From positions 105,969 through 169,968 of the forward strand of contig NZ_JAODNV010000001.1 in NCBI RefSeq assembly GCF_025398195.1: DNA of 64,000 nucleotides, read 5' to 3'. The notes under the pieces are model-generated. The model had not been told where the DNA came from. It made no database searches and saw only the letters and a list, made by a program, of their open reading frames with translations. Both the position numbers and the translations under genes were made by a program. The stretch is from Chelativorans petroleitrophicus. Lineage in GTDB: Bacteria; Pseudomonadota; Alphaproteobacteria; Rhizobiales; Rhizobiaceae. Below, in pieces: positions 31,687 to 41,260 of this stretch (positions are counted from its first letter, which is position 1; the number at the start of each line of letters is the position of its first letter).

Positions 31687-34600
31687 CTATTCGGCCGCCT
31701 TGGGGAAGACCTCGATGCCCCCGGTCTTATCGCCCATCTCATCCTCGCCGCGGCGGCGCCGGAACAGCCGGGTGAAGAACCGCCAGCGGCTCCCGCGGGC
31801 CGGCCGCTTCTCGCGCGTGAACACCATCAGCGCGGAAGGTGTGACGATCAGCGTCAGCACCGTGGCGAAGGACAGGCCGTAGACGATGGCGCTCGAAAGC
31901 GAGATCCACCACTGCGTCGAGGGCGCGCCGATGGTGACCTCGTGATCGAACAGCTCGAGCCCGAGGCCGAAGGCGATCGGAAGCACGCCAAGCACCGCGG
32001 AGATCGCCGTCAGCAGCACCGGCCGCGCGCGTTCGCGGCAGGTCTGGATGATGGCGTCGTACTTGTTCATGCCCTCTTCGCGCAGCCGGTCGTAGGTATC
32101 GATCAGCACGATGTTGTTGTTCACCACCACACCGGCGAGCGCGATGACACCAATGCCCGACATGACGATGCCGAAGGTCTGGCCGCTGACAAGCAGGCCC
32201 AGGAACACGCCGATCGTCGACATGACCACCGTCATCAGGACCAGCCACACGCTGGTGAAGCGGTTGAACTGGGCGAGCAGCACCACGAAGATCAGGAAGA
32301 TGGCGGCGCCGAAGGCGTTGGTGAGGAAGGATGCGGCAGCGTCGCTCTCCTCGCTGGAGCCGGCAAGCTTCCAGGTCGTTGCGCCGAGTTCGTCTTTCAT
32401 GTCCTGCAGCGCCGAGATCACCTCGCTCTGCACGGCCGCCACCTGATAGCCGCTGGCGACATTGGCCGTGACGGTGATGGTGCGCCTGCCGTCGATGCGG
32501 TTGAGGATGCCCGAGCTGCGCTCGGCCTCACGGGTGACGAAGTTCGAGATCGGCACCGGCCCCTGGTTCGTCTGCACGCGAAGCTGGTCGAGCGTCGAAA
32601 GCGTACGCCGCTCCGCGGGAAGGCGCAGGCGGATGTCCACCGCGTCGTCCACTCCGGCGGGACGGTATTCGGACAGCTTCACGCCGCTGGTGACGAGCTG
32701 GACCACGTTGCCCACGGAAACGGGGCTGACGCCGTAGCGGGCCGCCTTGGCGCGGTCCACCTTGATGGCCCAGTCCACGCCGGGCGGCGGTAGGCCGTTG
32801 GAGATGTCGATCACGCCGTCGATCTGGCTGATGCGCTCTGCCACCATCAGCGCCTGATCGGCAAGCGGCGTCGGATCGTCTGCCGAAAGCTGGATCTGGA
32901 TCGGCTGGCCGGTCGGTGGGCCGGCATCCGGCACGCGCACCTCGATCTCCACGCCCGGCATGTCGGCCATTTCAGCGCGCAGATCATCCAGGATCTTGGT
33001 CGCGGGCTCGCGCTCGCGCCAGTCCACGAACTCGTACTGGATGACGGCAATCACATCCTCGTCGATGTCCTGGCCGCCGCCACGGGTCTGTCCCACGCGG
33101 GTATAGACCGACTTGATGCCGGGCCAGTTGAGGAGCTTCTCCTCGGCAGGCCTCGTCAGACGGTCCATCTCGTCCAGAGACAGGTTGCCCCGCGCATGCA
33201 CATACATCAGCCCGTATTCGGGCTCGACGGCCGGGAAGAACTCTACGCCCTTGCCAAACTGGCCATAGGCATAGACCACGCCGACGAGAAGCCCGATGGC
33301 AAGCACCAGCACCGTCTTGGGGTAGTGCACCGCCTGCCTGACGAGACGGATGTACCAGCCGTCCGGCTTCGGTTCCTCATGCACATGAGCCTTGGCGAAG
33401 ATCGCCCCCAATGTCGGCGCGAAGATGAGTGCGTAGAGCATCGACGCCGACAACGTGACGATCAGTGTGATCGGCAGGTATTTCATGAACTCGCCGACGA
33501 TGCCTGGCCAGAACAGGAGCGGCGAGAAGGCGGCGATGCGCGTCATCGTGGCGGCGATCACCGGTCCGGCCATGCGCTTGGCCGCAAGCTCGAAGGCCTG
33601 TTCGCGCGGCATGCCCTCCGTCATTCGCCGCTCGGCGAATTCGGTGACGATGATGGCGTCGTCCACCAGCATGCCCACGGCGAGAATGAGGCTGAAGAGC
33701 ACGATCATGTTCACCGTGTAGCCCGTGATGGAAAGCCAGAAGATTCCCATCAGGAACGAGGCAGGCACGGCGATGCCGATCAGCAGCGAGGAGCGGCCGG
33801 AAAGCGTGTAGAGAACCACGATGAAGACCAGGATGACGGCGATCAGCACATGGTTCTGCAGCTCATCCAGCATGTCGCGGATGAACACCGACTTGTCCTG
33901 GCTGTAGGTCACCGACATGCCTTCGGGCATGGTTTCGATGAACTGGTCCGCGACCTTCTTCACCGCGTCGACCGTCTCGACCAGATTGGCGCCGACGCGC
34001 TTCTTCACCTCGATGGCGATGGCGTTGTGGCCGTCGAGCCGGGTCCGGCTCTCCGCGTCGGTGAAAGTGGAGCGGATCGTAGCCAGATCGCGCGCCCGGA
34101 CCACCGCATCCTCGCTTGCCACGATCGGCAAGTTGGCGATGTCCTCGAGATTTTCGATCAGAGCCGGCACCTTGATGGCGTAGCGGCCCTCGCTCCCTTC
34201 CAGCGCGCCGGCGGCAACCAGGCTGTTGGAGGAATTGATGAAGTTGACGAGTTGGTCGAGCTGAATGCCGTAGGAGGAGAGCTTCGTGGGATCGATGATC
34301 ACCTCGACAAGCTCGTCCCGCGCGCCCTGCAGCGTACCTTCCAGCACGCCGGGAACCTCCTCGATCCTGTCCCGCAGCTCATGTGCGGCGTTTGTCAGCA
34401 CCCTCTCGGGCAGATTGCCCGAAAGGGTGACGACGAGGATCGGGAATTCCGAGATGTTGACTTCGTGGACCGACGGCTCGTCGGCGCCCTGCGGCAGTTC
34501 GCGCTCCGCGTCGGAAACCTTTGCGCGCACGTCCTCGATAGCGTCGGAGAAGTCGTAGCCCGCCTGGAACTCGATCAGTACGAAGCCGCCGCCCTGAAAG

Positions 34601-34851
34601 GCGGAGGAGCGCATCTCCTTTACGCCTTCGAGGCCCTTGAGGGCGGTTTCCACTGGCCGCAGAAGCAGCCTTTCCGAATCCTCCGGCGAGATCCCCTGAT
34701 AGCTGAGGCTCACATAGATGATCGGAATGGGAACGTCCGGCTCCGCCTCCTTGGGGATGTTCACATAGGCGAGCGAACCCGCGATTATGAAGAACAGCAA
34801 TATGGAAAGCGTGAGCCGTGCATTGCGTATCGCGAGTCGGACGATATCCAT
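31687..34851 (-). CDS. RND efflux permease (second system)
   Basis: 1054 residues, an inner-membrane proton antiporter. The start MDIVRLAIRNARLTLSILLF and motifs such as GISPEDSERLLLRPVETAL place it in a subgroup separate from the first pump; the proton-relay Asp pair is in AVGMLVDDAIIVTEFAERR. The C-terminus is basic (EKRPARGSRWRFFTRLFRRR). It follows the adaptor gene by 41 bp and ends in a terminator. A TetR regulator is divergent from the adaptor. Substrates are unknown; no outer-membrane channel gene is present. Confidence 0.92.
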   Translation of the reverse strand: MDIVRLAIRNARLTLSILLFFIIAGSLAYVNIPKEAEPDVPIPIIYVSLSYQGISPEDSERLLLRPVETALKGLEGVKEMRSSAFQGGGFVLIEFQAGYDFSDAIEDVRAKVSDAERELPQGADEPSVHEVNISEFPILVVTLSGNLPERVLTNAAHELRDRIEEVPGVLEGTLQGARDELVEVIIDPTKLSSYGIQLDQLVNFINSSNSLVAAGALEGSEGRYAIKVPALIENLEDIANLPIVASEDAVVRARDLATIRSTFTDAESRTRLDGHNAIAIEVKKRVGANLVETVDAVKKVADQFIETMPEGMSVTYSQDKSVFIRDMLDELQNHVLIAVILVFIVVLYTLSGRSSLLIGIAVPASFLMGIFWLSITGYTVNMIVLFSLILAVGMLVDDAIIVTEFAERRMTEGMPREQAFELAAKRMAGPVIAATMTRIAAFSPLLFWPGIVGEFMKYLPITLIVTLSASMLYALIFAPTLGAIFAKAHVHEEPKPDGWYIRLVRQAVHYPKTVLVLAIGLLVGVVYAYGQFGKGVEFFPAVEPEYGLMYVHARGNLSLDEMDRLTRPAEEKLLNWPGIKSVYTRVGQTRGGGQDIDEDVIAVIQYEFVDWREREPATKILDDLRAEMADMPGVEIEVRVPDAGPPTGQPIQIQLSADDPTPLADQALMVAERISQIDGVIDISNGLPPPGVDWAIKVDRAKAARYGVSPVSVGNVVQLVTSGVKLSEYRPAGVDDAVDIRLRLPAERRTLSTLDQLRVQTNQGPVPISNFVTREAERSSGILNRIDGRRTITVTANVASGYQVAAVQSEVISALQDMKDELGATTWKLAGSSEESDAAASFLTNAFGAAIFLIFVVLLAQFNRFTSVWLVLMTVVMSTIGVFLGLLVSGQTFGIVMSGIGVIALAGVVVNNNIVLIDTYDRLREEGMNKYDAIIQTCRERARPVLLTAISAVLGVLPIAFGLGLELFDHEVTIGAPSTQWWISLSSAIVYGLSFATVLTLIVTPSALMVFTREKRPARGSRWRFFTRLFRRRRGEDEMGDKTGGIEVFPKAAE

Positions 34852-34892
34852 GAGTTACGAATCCTTGTCGCGCGGAGACCGCGTCGTGGGGC

Positions 34893-36038
34893 TTATTGCG
34901 CCCTGGGGATGTTGCCGCTGGCGAGCTCCCGGACAGCTTCCGCGCCCGCCATCTGGACCTTCACCTTCTGGCCTTCGCCCACCAGATCCTGTCCGGCCAC
35001 GATGATGCGGGTTCCGGCCGGAATGCCCGTCAGGTAGAGGGCTTCGGGCGAATCGTCGACGATCTCGACGGGGTGGAAATGAACCTCCCCAGCATCGTCG
35101 ACGGCGCGAACGCCCAGCTGGCCTTCGTCGTTGAGAGTCACGACCGAACGCGGCAGGGCGACGGTCTCAATCTCCTGCGCTTTCAGTGAAATCTCTGCCG
35201 TCATTCCAGCCGGAATGCGGCCCTCGGGGTTCGGCACCGCCACCTCGATACGGTAGGTCCGCGTCTGCGGCGAGGCCGCGCGGCTGATGTAACGGATCTT
35301 ACCCGTGAGCCGCTCGTCATTGACGAGGCGCACCTCGGCCTCCTGGCCGACCTTAACCGTGCCGATGTCATGCTCGCCGATCTCGCCCACGGCGAGGATC
35401 GGGTCCAGCTTCAGAAGCGTGGCGACTTCCGCGCCCTGCATCACGGCCGCGCCCTTCTCGACCGCAACCTCGTCGACAACGCCGGCAAATGGGGCACGCA
35501 CCACCGTGCGGTCGAGCTCGGCCTGCGCCAGCTCCAGCGCCGAACGGGCGCTTGCGAGCGCCGCGCGCGCGGCGTCAAGCTGGAGGCTAGCCATGTTACC
35601 GCTCTTGGCCAGCCGCTCGGCGGCGGCCGCTTCGGCCTCGCGCTGAGCAAGGGCCTGGCGCGCCGACTCCACGGCGGCCTCCTTGCCTTCGGCTTCGAGA
35701 CGCAGGATGAGCTCCCCTTCTTCCACCTGCGTGCCCTCCGTCACCGGCAGTTCGGCGACAATGCCAGAAGTACGCGCGGCAAGCGTGGTCCTCTTGTCCG
35801 ACTGCGTGTGGCCGGAAATGTGGATGGTGCGGGCGTGTTCCACCACCGGAGGCACCGCCACGGTCACGGTCCTCAGGGCAGCAGCCGGTTGTTCGGCTTC
35901 CGCTTCCGCCGCTTCCTGAACAGGCTCGGTTTCCTGGCGCGCGCTTCCAACCGACGAAAATTCGCCAGTGAGAATCCATGCCCCCGTCACGATCAGTACG
36001 GCAATAGCCGCGATCTTGTGGAACCTAAACTTCGCCAT
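34893..36038 (-). CDS. RND efflux periplasmic adaptor (second system)
   Basis: 381 residues. N-terminal membrane anchor/signal (IAAIAVLIVTGAWILTGEF), an Ala/Glu-rich linker, lipoyl half-domain (GIVAELPVTEGTQVEEGELI), a long Ala-rich alpha-hairpin, the second lipoyl half (VRAPFAGVVDEVAVEKGAA) and beta-barrel. ATG 36038 (MAKFRFHK) has GGAAATAG upstream; a TTG at 36050 is less likely. First gene of the leftward operon with the permease, divergent from a TetR gene; two palindromes built on TGACAA lie between them. Confidence 0.88.
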   Translation of the reverse strand: MAKFRFHKIAAIAVLIVTGAWILTGEFSSVGSARQETEPVQEAAEAEAEQPAAALRTVTVAVPPVVEHARTIHISGHTQSDKRTTLAARTSGIVAELPVTEGTQVEEGELILRLEAEGKEAAVESARQALAQREAEAAAAERLAKSGNMASLQLDAARAALASARSALELAQAELDRTVVRAPFAGVVDEVAVEKGAAVMQGAEVATLLKLDPILAVGEIGEHDIGTVKVGQEAEVRLVNDERLTGKIRYISRAASPQTRTYRIEVAVPNPEGRIPAGMTAEISLKAQEIETVALPRSVVTLNDEGQLGVRAVDDAGEVHFHPVEIVDDSPEALYLTGIPAGTRIIVAGQDLVGEGQKVKVQMAGAEAVRELASGNIPRAQ

Positions 36039-36197
36039 GACTATTTCCAATATGCTAAAAAGCGGCCGCCGGGCGACCGAATCCGGGCCGATATGGTGTC
36101 GGCGTGCAGCCTATTCAATCGCACCGGAAGAATGCGCCAGCCGATCGTCCCCTATCGCGTGATTGCGCTGCAAATAAGTCACAGTGCCTTTCGCTCC

Positions 36198-36305
36198 TGA
36201 CAACGTATTGTCATTATGAAGGTCGTGGTGGCTAAGCGCGTCCCTGCGAAGGACGAATAGCTGTTCGCGCGGCCGACACATTGACAAAATCTGTTATTTT
36301 GTCAA
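36198..36305. promoter_or_regulatory. Two TGACAA/TTGTCA operators between the RND operon and tetR
   Basis: TGACAA-CGTA-TTGTCA (36198-36213) and TTGACAAAA-TCTGTTA-TTTTGTCAA (36281-36305, 9-bp arms) are perfect inverted repeats with the same TTGTCA half-site but 4-bp and 11-bp inner spacers. The second lies just before the tetR start and would control tetR itself; the first is placed to control the pump operon. Confidence 0.6.
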
Positions 36306-36319
36306 CAAGAGATGTTGTG

Positions 36320-36928
36320 GTGGCAGTGAGTACATTGAGCGAGCAAAAAACGGACGACTCCAAGCGGGCGCGGATCCTCGAAGGTGCTAAGCAGGTTTTC
36401 CTCGCCTATGGCTTCTCTCGCACGACGATGGACGACATCGCCCGCGCAGTGGAGATCTCACGGCCAGCCCTTTATCTGCTCTTCCGCAACAAAGCGGATA
36501 TCTTCCGTGCCGTTGGTCAGTGTTTCCTCGACCGTTCGCTGGCAAATGCCCGCCGCGCCCTGCAGCTGGATGGCTCGCTTGATGAGCGGTTGATGAAAGC
36601 GCTTGACTGCGCGCTCTTCCAGCTTTTCCGCGTGATCGAGAATTCTCCGCACGGCCAGGAAATCATCGACGTCGAAAACCGTATTGCCTCGGATATTGTG
36701 GCCGACTGGCGGCAGCGGCTCATCGATGCTTTTGAAGAGGCGATTGGCGAAGAGGCCCGCAAGCGAAGCGTTCGCCTGGAGGACCACAACCTTTCCGCCC
36801 GCGCATTGGCGGAGATGCTGTTCGACGTGTTTGACGGGCTGAAGACGCGCGGCCTGTGTCGCTCGCTTGCCGAACAGCGCGCGCGGCAATTCGTCGCGCT
36901 CGTGGAGATCGCCCTCGGCAGCAAATGA
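36320..36928 (+). CDS. TetR/AcrR-family repressor of the second RND pump
   Basis: About 202 residues. The N-terminal helix-turn-helix reads RARILEGAKQVFLAYGFSRT then TMDDIARAVEISRPALYLLF, a good TetR signature. The C-terminal half (ALFQLFRVIENSPHGQEI and onward) is the ligand/dimer domain. The start is uncertain: GTG codons at 36317, 36320 and 36326 all follow AAGAG; I used 36320. The frame is open upstream to 36281, but that would translate the palindromic operator. It is divergent from the adaptor/permease genes, the usual layout for a local repressor. Confidence 0.85.
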   Translation: MAVSTLSEQKTDDSKRARILEGAKQVFLAYGFSRTTMDDIARAVEISRPALYLLFRNKADIFRAVGQCFLDRSLANARRALQLDGSLDERLMKALDCALFQLFRVIENSPHGQEIIDVENRIASDIVADWRQRLIDAFEEAIGEEARKRSVRLEDHNLSARALAEMLFDVFDGLKTRGLCRSLAEQRARQFVALVEIALGSK

Positions 36929-36948
36929 AACCGGGAGGGCCGCCCCCG

Positions 36949-37257
36949 TCAGCGCCGCATCAAAAGGCTGGCCGCGCAGCCGAGCACAATCACGCCAGCG
37001 GCCGCGATGGCTGCTGTCGTGGCCGGATGGGCCTCGGCGGATTTCTGCAGCCGGTGGGCGCTGTGGCGCAGATCCGGCAGGGAGCCATAGTAGTCCCGCA
37101 GCATCTCAGCAATGTCCTCGCCTATATGGCGCGACTCGCGATAGGAGCTCCGGCCATGCCGTGCCACCTGCTTCCTTAGCCTCGTCACTTCCTGGCTCAG
37201 GCTTGCGAGCTGCTCGCGCAGATCGTCCCGAATGTCGTTTCCATGGGTATGGTGCAT
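36949..37257 (-). CDS. ElaB/YqjD/DUF883-like membrane-anchored protein
   Basis: 102 residues. A histidine-containing polar start (MHHTHGNDIRDDLREQLASL) leads into a helical, coiled-coil-like region (REQLASLSQEVTRLRKQVAR), then one C-terminal transmembrane helix (ATTAAIAAAGVIVLGCAASL) and LMRR. This is the layout of ElaB/YqjD/DUF883 proteins, tail-anchored inner-membrane proteins linked in E. coli to stationary phase and ribosome binding. ATG 37257 is preceded by AAGGGG. An EcfG-type promoter lies 34 bp upstream, consistent with stress induction. The start could be further upstream (37353), but this would run through the promoter. Confidence 0.72.
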   Translation of the reverse strand: MHHTHGNDIRDDLREQLASLSQEVTRLRKQVARHGRSSYRESRHIGEDIAEMLRDYYGSLPDLRHSAHRLQKSAEAHPATTAAIAAAGVIVLGCAASLLMRR

Positions 37258-37290
37258 GGCGCTGAACCCCTTGTATCTGGTCGGGGCTTT

Positions 37291-37316
37291 AACCCACGCA
37301 TGCGCCTCGCGGTTCC
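37291..37316 (-). promoter_or_regulatory. EcfG-type (general stress) promoter of the DUF883-like gene
   Basis: Reverse strand: GGAAC (37316-37312), 17-nt spacer, GGTT (37294-37291), one mismatch to CGTT. It lies 34 bp before the DUF883-like start. The rest of the 303-bp gap to ispG shows no other clear signal. Confidence 0.6.
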
Positions 37317-37560
37317 ATTCCGAATCGAAGCGAGGCAACCACGAGACCTCCATCCATCGCGGCTTGAAAGCGGAACACGGATGCCGCTAGGTTCGCTTCC
37401 TGCATCCCGTCATCCGAAGCATTTTGAGGGCGGCGGGTGAACGGTCATGCTACGGTAATGCGGCGCGGCTATGAGATCGCGACCTGTTGACATTTGCGTT
37501 GACTTTTGCGCGCCGCTTCGCCACCTCACGGCCAACAGCTCGACGGAAGGCACAGATCCG

Positions 37561-38826
37561 ATGACTGCGGAGACCGTCTCCGGCTATTTTTCCTCTCCCT
37601 TCCCGCGGCGACGTTCCGTCGGCGTCGATGTTGGCGGCGTCATGGTGGGGGGCGATGCGCCGGTCGTCGTTCAGTCGATGACCAACACCGACACGGCTGA
37701 TGTGGATGCGACAGTGGCGCAGGTGGCCGCGTTGCACCGTGCCGGTTCCGAGATCGTGCGTGTGACGGTGGACCGGGATGAATCCGCGGCTGCCGTGCCG
37801 AAGATCCGGGAACGGCTGGAGCGTCTGGGCCTGAATGTGCCGCTTGTCGGTGACTTCCACTATATCGGCCACAAGCTTCTGGCCGACCATCCGGCCTGCG
37901 CCGAGGCGCTGGCGAAATACCGCATCAATCCCGGCAATGTGGGCTTCAGGGAAAAGCGAGACCGGCAGTTCGCCGCCATCGTCGAGACGGCGATAAGGTA
38001 CAATAAGCCGGTGCGCATTGGCGTGAACTGGGGCTCGCTCGATCAGGAACTTCTCACGAGGCTCATGGATGAGAACCAGGCGAAGGGCTCTCCGCTCACT
38101 GCCCAGCAGGTGACGCGCGAGGCGATTGTCCAGTCGGCGCTGCTTTCCGCGGAGCTCGCGGAAGAAATCGGCCTGCCCAGAAGCAGGATCATCCTTTCGG
38201 CTAAGGTCAGCCAGGTGCAGGACCTGATTGCTGTCTATACCGAGCTTGCGCGCCGCTCGGACCATGCGTTGCATCTTGGGCTTACCGAGGCGGGCATGGG
38301 TACGAAAGGCATCGTCGCTTCATCGGCCGCCATGGGCATCCTGCTGCAGCAGGGGATTGGCGACACCATCCGGATTTCGCTGACACCCGAACCTGGCGGC
38401 GACAGGACCCGCGAGGTGCAGGTTGCGCAGGAGCTGCTTCAGACCATGGGCTTCCGGCAGTTCGTGCCGGTGGTCGCGGCATGCCCCGGCTGCGGGCGCA
38501 CCACCTCCACTGTCTTCCAGGAGTTGGCGCAGAAGATTCAGGAAGACATTCGCCGCAACATGCCGGTCTGGCGCGAGAAGTATCCGGGCGTGGAGACGCT
38601 CCAGGTAGCCGTCATGGGCTGCATCGTGAACGGTCCCGGCGAATCCAAGCATGCCGACATCGGCATCTCGCTGCCCGGAACGGGTGAGACGCCGGCGGCC
38701 CCCGTCTTCATCGACGGCAAGAAGGCCGCCACATTGCGCGGGCCGAACATCGCCGCCGACTTCGAGAAGATGGTGGCCGACTATATCGAGCGCAGGTTCG
38801 GTCAGGGGCGCGCCGCGGCGGAATAG
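37561..38826 (+). CDS. ispG: 4-hydroxy-3-methylbut-2-enyl diphosphate synthase (IspG/GcpE)
   Basis: Iron-sulfur enzyme of the MEP isoprenoid pathway, turning MEcPP into HMBPP. 421 residues. Conserved regions include [19 protein letters not shown], and the [4Fe-4S] ligands are the two Cys of ACPGCGRTT and one in [10 protein letters not shown], followed by the conserved Glu. ATG 37561 ([12 protein letters not shown]) is chosen because homology begins soon after and GGAAGG lies about 10 nt upstream. It ends 5 bp from the convergent phosphodiesterase gene. Confidence 0.96.
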   Translation: MTAETVSGYFSSPFPRRRSVGVDVGGVMVGGDAPVVVQSMTNTDTADVDATVAQVAALHRAGSEIVRVTVDRDESAAAVPKIRERLERLGLNVPLVGDFHYIGHKLLADHPACAEALAKYRINPGNVGFREKRDRQFAAIVETAIRYNKPVRIGVNWGSLDQELLTRLMDENQAKGSPLTAQQVTREAIVQSALLSAELAEEIGLPRSRIILSAKVSQVQDLIAVYTELARRSDHALHLGLTEAGMGTKGIVASSAAMGILLQQGIGDTIRISLTPEPGGDRTREVQVAQELLQTMGFRQFVPVVAACPGCGRTTSTVFQELAQKIQEDIRRNMPVWREKYPGVETLQVAVMGCIVNGPGESKHADIGISLPGTGETPAAPVFIDGKKAATLRGPNIAADFEKMVADYIERRFGQGRAAAE

Positions 38827-38831
38827 GCGTT

Positions 38832-39833
38832 TCAAACGCTGTCTTTTGAGGTGCTCTCTTGGCGCCGTGACTGCAGCGCTGGACCGATCACCTCAATGCG
38901 ATTGGTCCAGATATAGCCGTCGAAGCTTTCCGGCACTCTTGCAAGATCTTCGATGGTATCGATGCCTGCGGTTCCCGGGTCCCCCTTCGAGTAGGGGCCG
39001 ATGAGGATGATCTCGCTGCCCACGGATGCCATCCGCGCATGGAAGCGATCCGGCCAGCCCCAAACCGCCCAGGCGAAATTGAGCGGCACCATGACATAGG
39101 TCTTTCTGCACGCGTCTGGCACATAGCCGCTCCAGCCAAGCGCCAGATAGCGTATCAGGCATTCCTTCATCGCAGCCTTACCCATGCCTTTCAGATCGTC
39201 AATCAGAGACACGGCTCGCGCAGTGGGTTCATCGCCGCCATAGACACCCCAGACCCGCTCGCGCCATTCGGGATGCTTGGCAAGCAGGTCGGCCAGCATG
39301 TCGCCTTCGCGCTCTTCCCGGCTCTTGTAATTGATCAGAAAGCGTCCCTCAGGAAACGTAGCCAGCACCTCGTCAAGCGGGGGCAGCATGCCGACGCCCC
39401 TGCCACGCAGGGGATAGGTCTTGCCGCCATCGGCGGTGTAGCCGTAGCCGACGTCGAGTGTCTTCAGTAAAGCCATATCGTGGTCGCGCGTCACTCCTTT
39501 GCCATCGGTCCTGCAATCGAGCGTCCAGTCGTGGATGACGGCGAACTTGCCATCGGTCGTGGGATGCACGTCGATCTCGACCACCCCCGCACCCGCCTCA
39601 AACGCCGCTCGCATGGAGGGAATCGTGTTTTCGATGAAGTCATGAGCCGGCGGAAGGATGCGTTTGGCCGTGCAGGTATTCGCGTCTATGTTGGTGCGGT
39701 CGAATGTCTGGTGCACGCCGCGATGGGCGATCAGCCGGATGCGCGGATTCTCGGGAGCGGACGCAAGCCAGGATGCGTTCCAGAGATAGAGTGTGGCAAC
39801 GAAGGCCAGGATGGCTAGGGCAATCCTCTTCAT
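38832..39833 (-). CDS. Glycerophosphodiester phosphodiesterase family protein, exported or membrane-anchored
   Basis: 333 residues. The N-terminal hydrophobic segment (RIALAILAFVATLYLWNASW) is a signal or anchor. The GDPD core begins IRLIAHRGVHQTFD with the catalytic HR; ENTIPSMRAAFEAGA and EIDVHPTTDGKFAVIHD follow, supplying metal ligands and the second His. It should hydrolyse glycerophosphodiesters to glycerol-3-phosphate and an alcohol in the periplasm. ATG 39833 has GGGAG 7 nt upstream. A Cys-containing insertion (TNIDANTCTAKRIL) between HR and EN is longer than usual. Confidence 0.85.
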   Translation of the reverse strand: MKRIALAILAFVATLYLWNASWLASAPENPRIRLIAHRGVHQTFDRTNIDANTCTAKRILPPAHDFIENTIPSMRAAFEAGAGVVEIDVHPTTDGKFAVIHDWTLDCRTDGKGVTRDHDMALLKTLDVGYGYTADGGKTYPLRGRGVGMLPPLDEVLATFPEGRFLINYKSREEREGDMLADLLAKHPEWRERVWGVYGGDEPTARAVSLIDDLKGMGKAAMKECLIRYLALGWSGYVPDACRKTYVMVPLNFAWAVWGWPDRFHARMASVGSEIILIGPYSKGDPGTAGIDTIEDLARVPESFDGYIWTNRIEVIGPALQSRRQESTSKDSV

Positions 39834-39918
39834 CTTGAATCTCCCTGCGGCGAGGCGAGGGGAGCTTGCCGCCATCTGTGGTCAAATTGTGGTTCCCGCG
39901 TCTTGACACAGCCACAAT

Positions 39919-39936
39919 CCTCAAGCTGACTTGAGC
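39919..39936. promoter_or_regulatory. SoxR box in front of soxR
   Basis: CCTCAAGCTGACTTGAGC is an 18-bp inverted repeat that differs from the E. coli soxS operator CCTCAAGTTAACTTGAGG at only three positions. It lies 18 bp before the soxR start; TTGACA at 39903-39908 may be the -35. SoxR therefore probably regulates its own gene. Confidence 0.8.
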
Positions 39937-39953
39937 TTCAGGATGGGACTTTC

Positions 39954-40436
39954 ATGACGGATATCGATACTCCGTGTAAGGCCTCGCAGAACATCCCGCG
40001 CGAGCTGAGCGTGGGCGAGGTGGCCCGGCGCAGCGGCGTTGCCGTCTCTGCGCTGCATTTCTATGAGTCCAAAGGCTTGATCAAGAGCCACCGCACCGGT
40101 GGCAACCAGCGCCGCTACGGGCGGGACGTTCTGCGCCGTGTAGCAGTGATCAAGGTGGCGCAGCGGCTGGGAATTCCTCTGGCCACTATTGGCGCAGCGC
40201 TTAGGACATTGCCCGAGGGGCGTACGCCCACCGCAGCCGACTGGCGCCGGCTGTCGGAGCACTGGCGCGCAGATCTCGATGCGCGCATAGCCAAGCTGAC
40301 GCGGCTTCGCGACAGCCTCGATCAATGCATAGGCTGCGGCTGCCTTTCGGTCGAAACCTGCCCTTTGCGCAACCCCGCCGACGCGCTTGGCGAAGCGGGT
40401 TCGGGTCCACGCCTCCTTGACCCAGAGGAACGTTAG
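39954..40436 (+). CDS. soxR: Redox-sensitive transcriptional activator SoxR
   Basis: 160 residues, MerR family. The N-terminal helix-turn-helix ([20 protein letters not shown]) and wing ([19 protein letters not shown]) are followed by a dimer helix and the [2Fe-2S] cluster ligands Cys125, Cys128, Cys130 and Cys136 ([12 protein letters not shown]), the exact SoxR spacing. Oxidation of the cluster by redox-cycling compounds activates it. A SoxR box lies just upstream. No soxS is present, as usual outside enterobacteria, so it controls targets directly. Its last 4 bp overlap the convergent fpr gene. Confidence 0.95.
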   Translation: MTDIDTPCKASQNIPRELSVGEVARRSGVAVSALHFYESKGLIKSHRTGGNQRRYGRDVLRRVAVIKVAQRLGIPLATIGAALRTLPEGRTPTAADWRRLSEHWRADLDARIAKLTRLRDSLDQCIGCGCLSVETCPLRNPADALGEAGSGPRLLDPEER

Positions 40437-41260
40437 CCCACGAAGGCCCGCTCGACGACGAAATCGGCAGGCTCCGCATTGGAGCCTTCCTTGAGTCCCG
40501 CCTTCTCCGCTAGCGCCTTCACGTCCTTCAGCATCGCCATCGAGCCGCAGATCATCACCCGGTCATTGACGGGATCGAAGGGCTCGGTACCGAGCGTCCT
40601 GAACAGCTCGCCATTCTCGATCAGGGTCGTAATGCGCCCCATATGCGGGGAAGGCTCACGCGTGGTCGAGGCGAAGTGGAGGAGCCGCCCTTCCGTGAGT
40701 TCCCCGATCAGCGGGTCGTTCCGGGTAGCTTCGATCAGCTCCTCTCCATATGTCAGCTCCGCCCGGTCTCGGCAGGTATGGGTGAGGATGATCTGCTCGA
40801 ACTTTTCATAGGTCTCCGGGTCGCGCACGAGGCTGGCGAAAGGAGCAATACCCGTTCCTGTCGAAATCATGTAGAGTCGCCTGGCGGGCGTCAGCGCGTC
40901 GAGCACCAGTGTGCCCGTGGCCTTCTGGCGCATGAGAACGATGTCGCCCGGCTTGATCTTCTGCAGGTGCTGCGTCAGCGGCCCGTCCGGCACCTTGATG
41001 GAGAAGAATTCCAGCTCCTCGTCCCAGTTCGGGCTGGCGATGGAGTAGGCGCGGAAGATCGGCTTTTCCGCATTCGGCAAGCCGATCATGACGAACTCGC
41101 CGGAACGGAACCGGAAGCTTTGCGGCCGCGTGATGCGGAAGGAAAAGAGGCGGTCCGTATAGTGCTTCACGCTGACCACACGCTCGGCATAGACGCCGGC
41201 GGGAATGGGGAACTCCAGCCTGTCGGCGGCCTCGATGTTGCGCAGCGCGGCGGTATTCAT
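40433..41260 (-). CDS. fpr: Ferredoxin--NADP+ reductase
   Basis: 275 residues. FAD-binding beta-barrel with [16 protein letters not shown] (flavin-binding RxYS), then the NADP domain with [12 protein letters not shown] and the C-terminal ending VVERAFVG, typical of bacterial subclass FPRs. It transfers electrons between NADPH and ferredoxin or flavodoxin and supports oxidative-stress defence and Fe-S repair. ATG 41260 has GAGGAAG upstream. It is convergent with soxR, the stop codons overlapping by 4 bp; in E. coli fpr is a SoxRS target, so co-location may be functional. Confidence 0.93.
   Translation of the reverse strand: MNTAALRNIEAADRLEFPIPAGVYAERVVSVKHYTDRLFSFRITRPQSFRFRSGEFVMIGLPNAEKPIFRAYSIASPNWDEELEFFSIKVPDGPLTQHLQKIKPGDIVLMRQKATGTLVLDALTPARRLYMISTGTGIAPFASLVRDPETYEKFEQIILTHTCRDRAELTYGEELIEATRNDPLIGELTEGRLLHFASTTREPSPHMGRITTLIENGELFRTLGTEPFDPVNDRVMICGSMAMLKDVKALAEKAGLKEGSNAEPADFVVERAFVG

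Noticed and set aside
33196..35037. A 613-codon plus-strand frame opposite the second RND permease
   Set aside because: His/Asp/Arg-rich composition typical of antisense of an RND gene; no ribosome site or domains.
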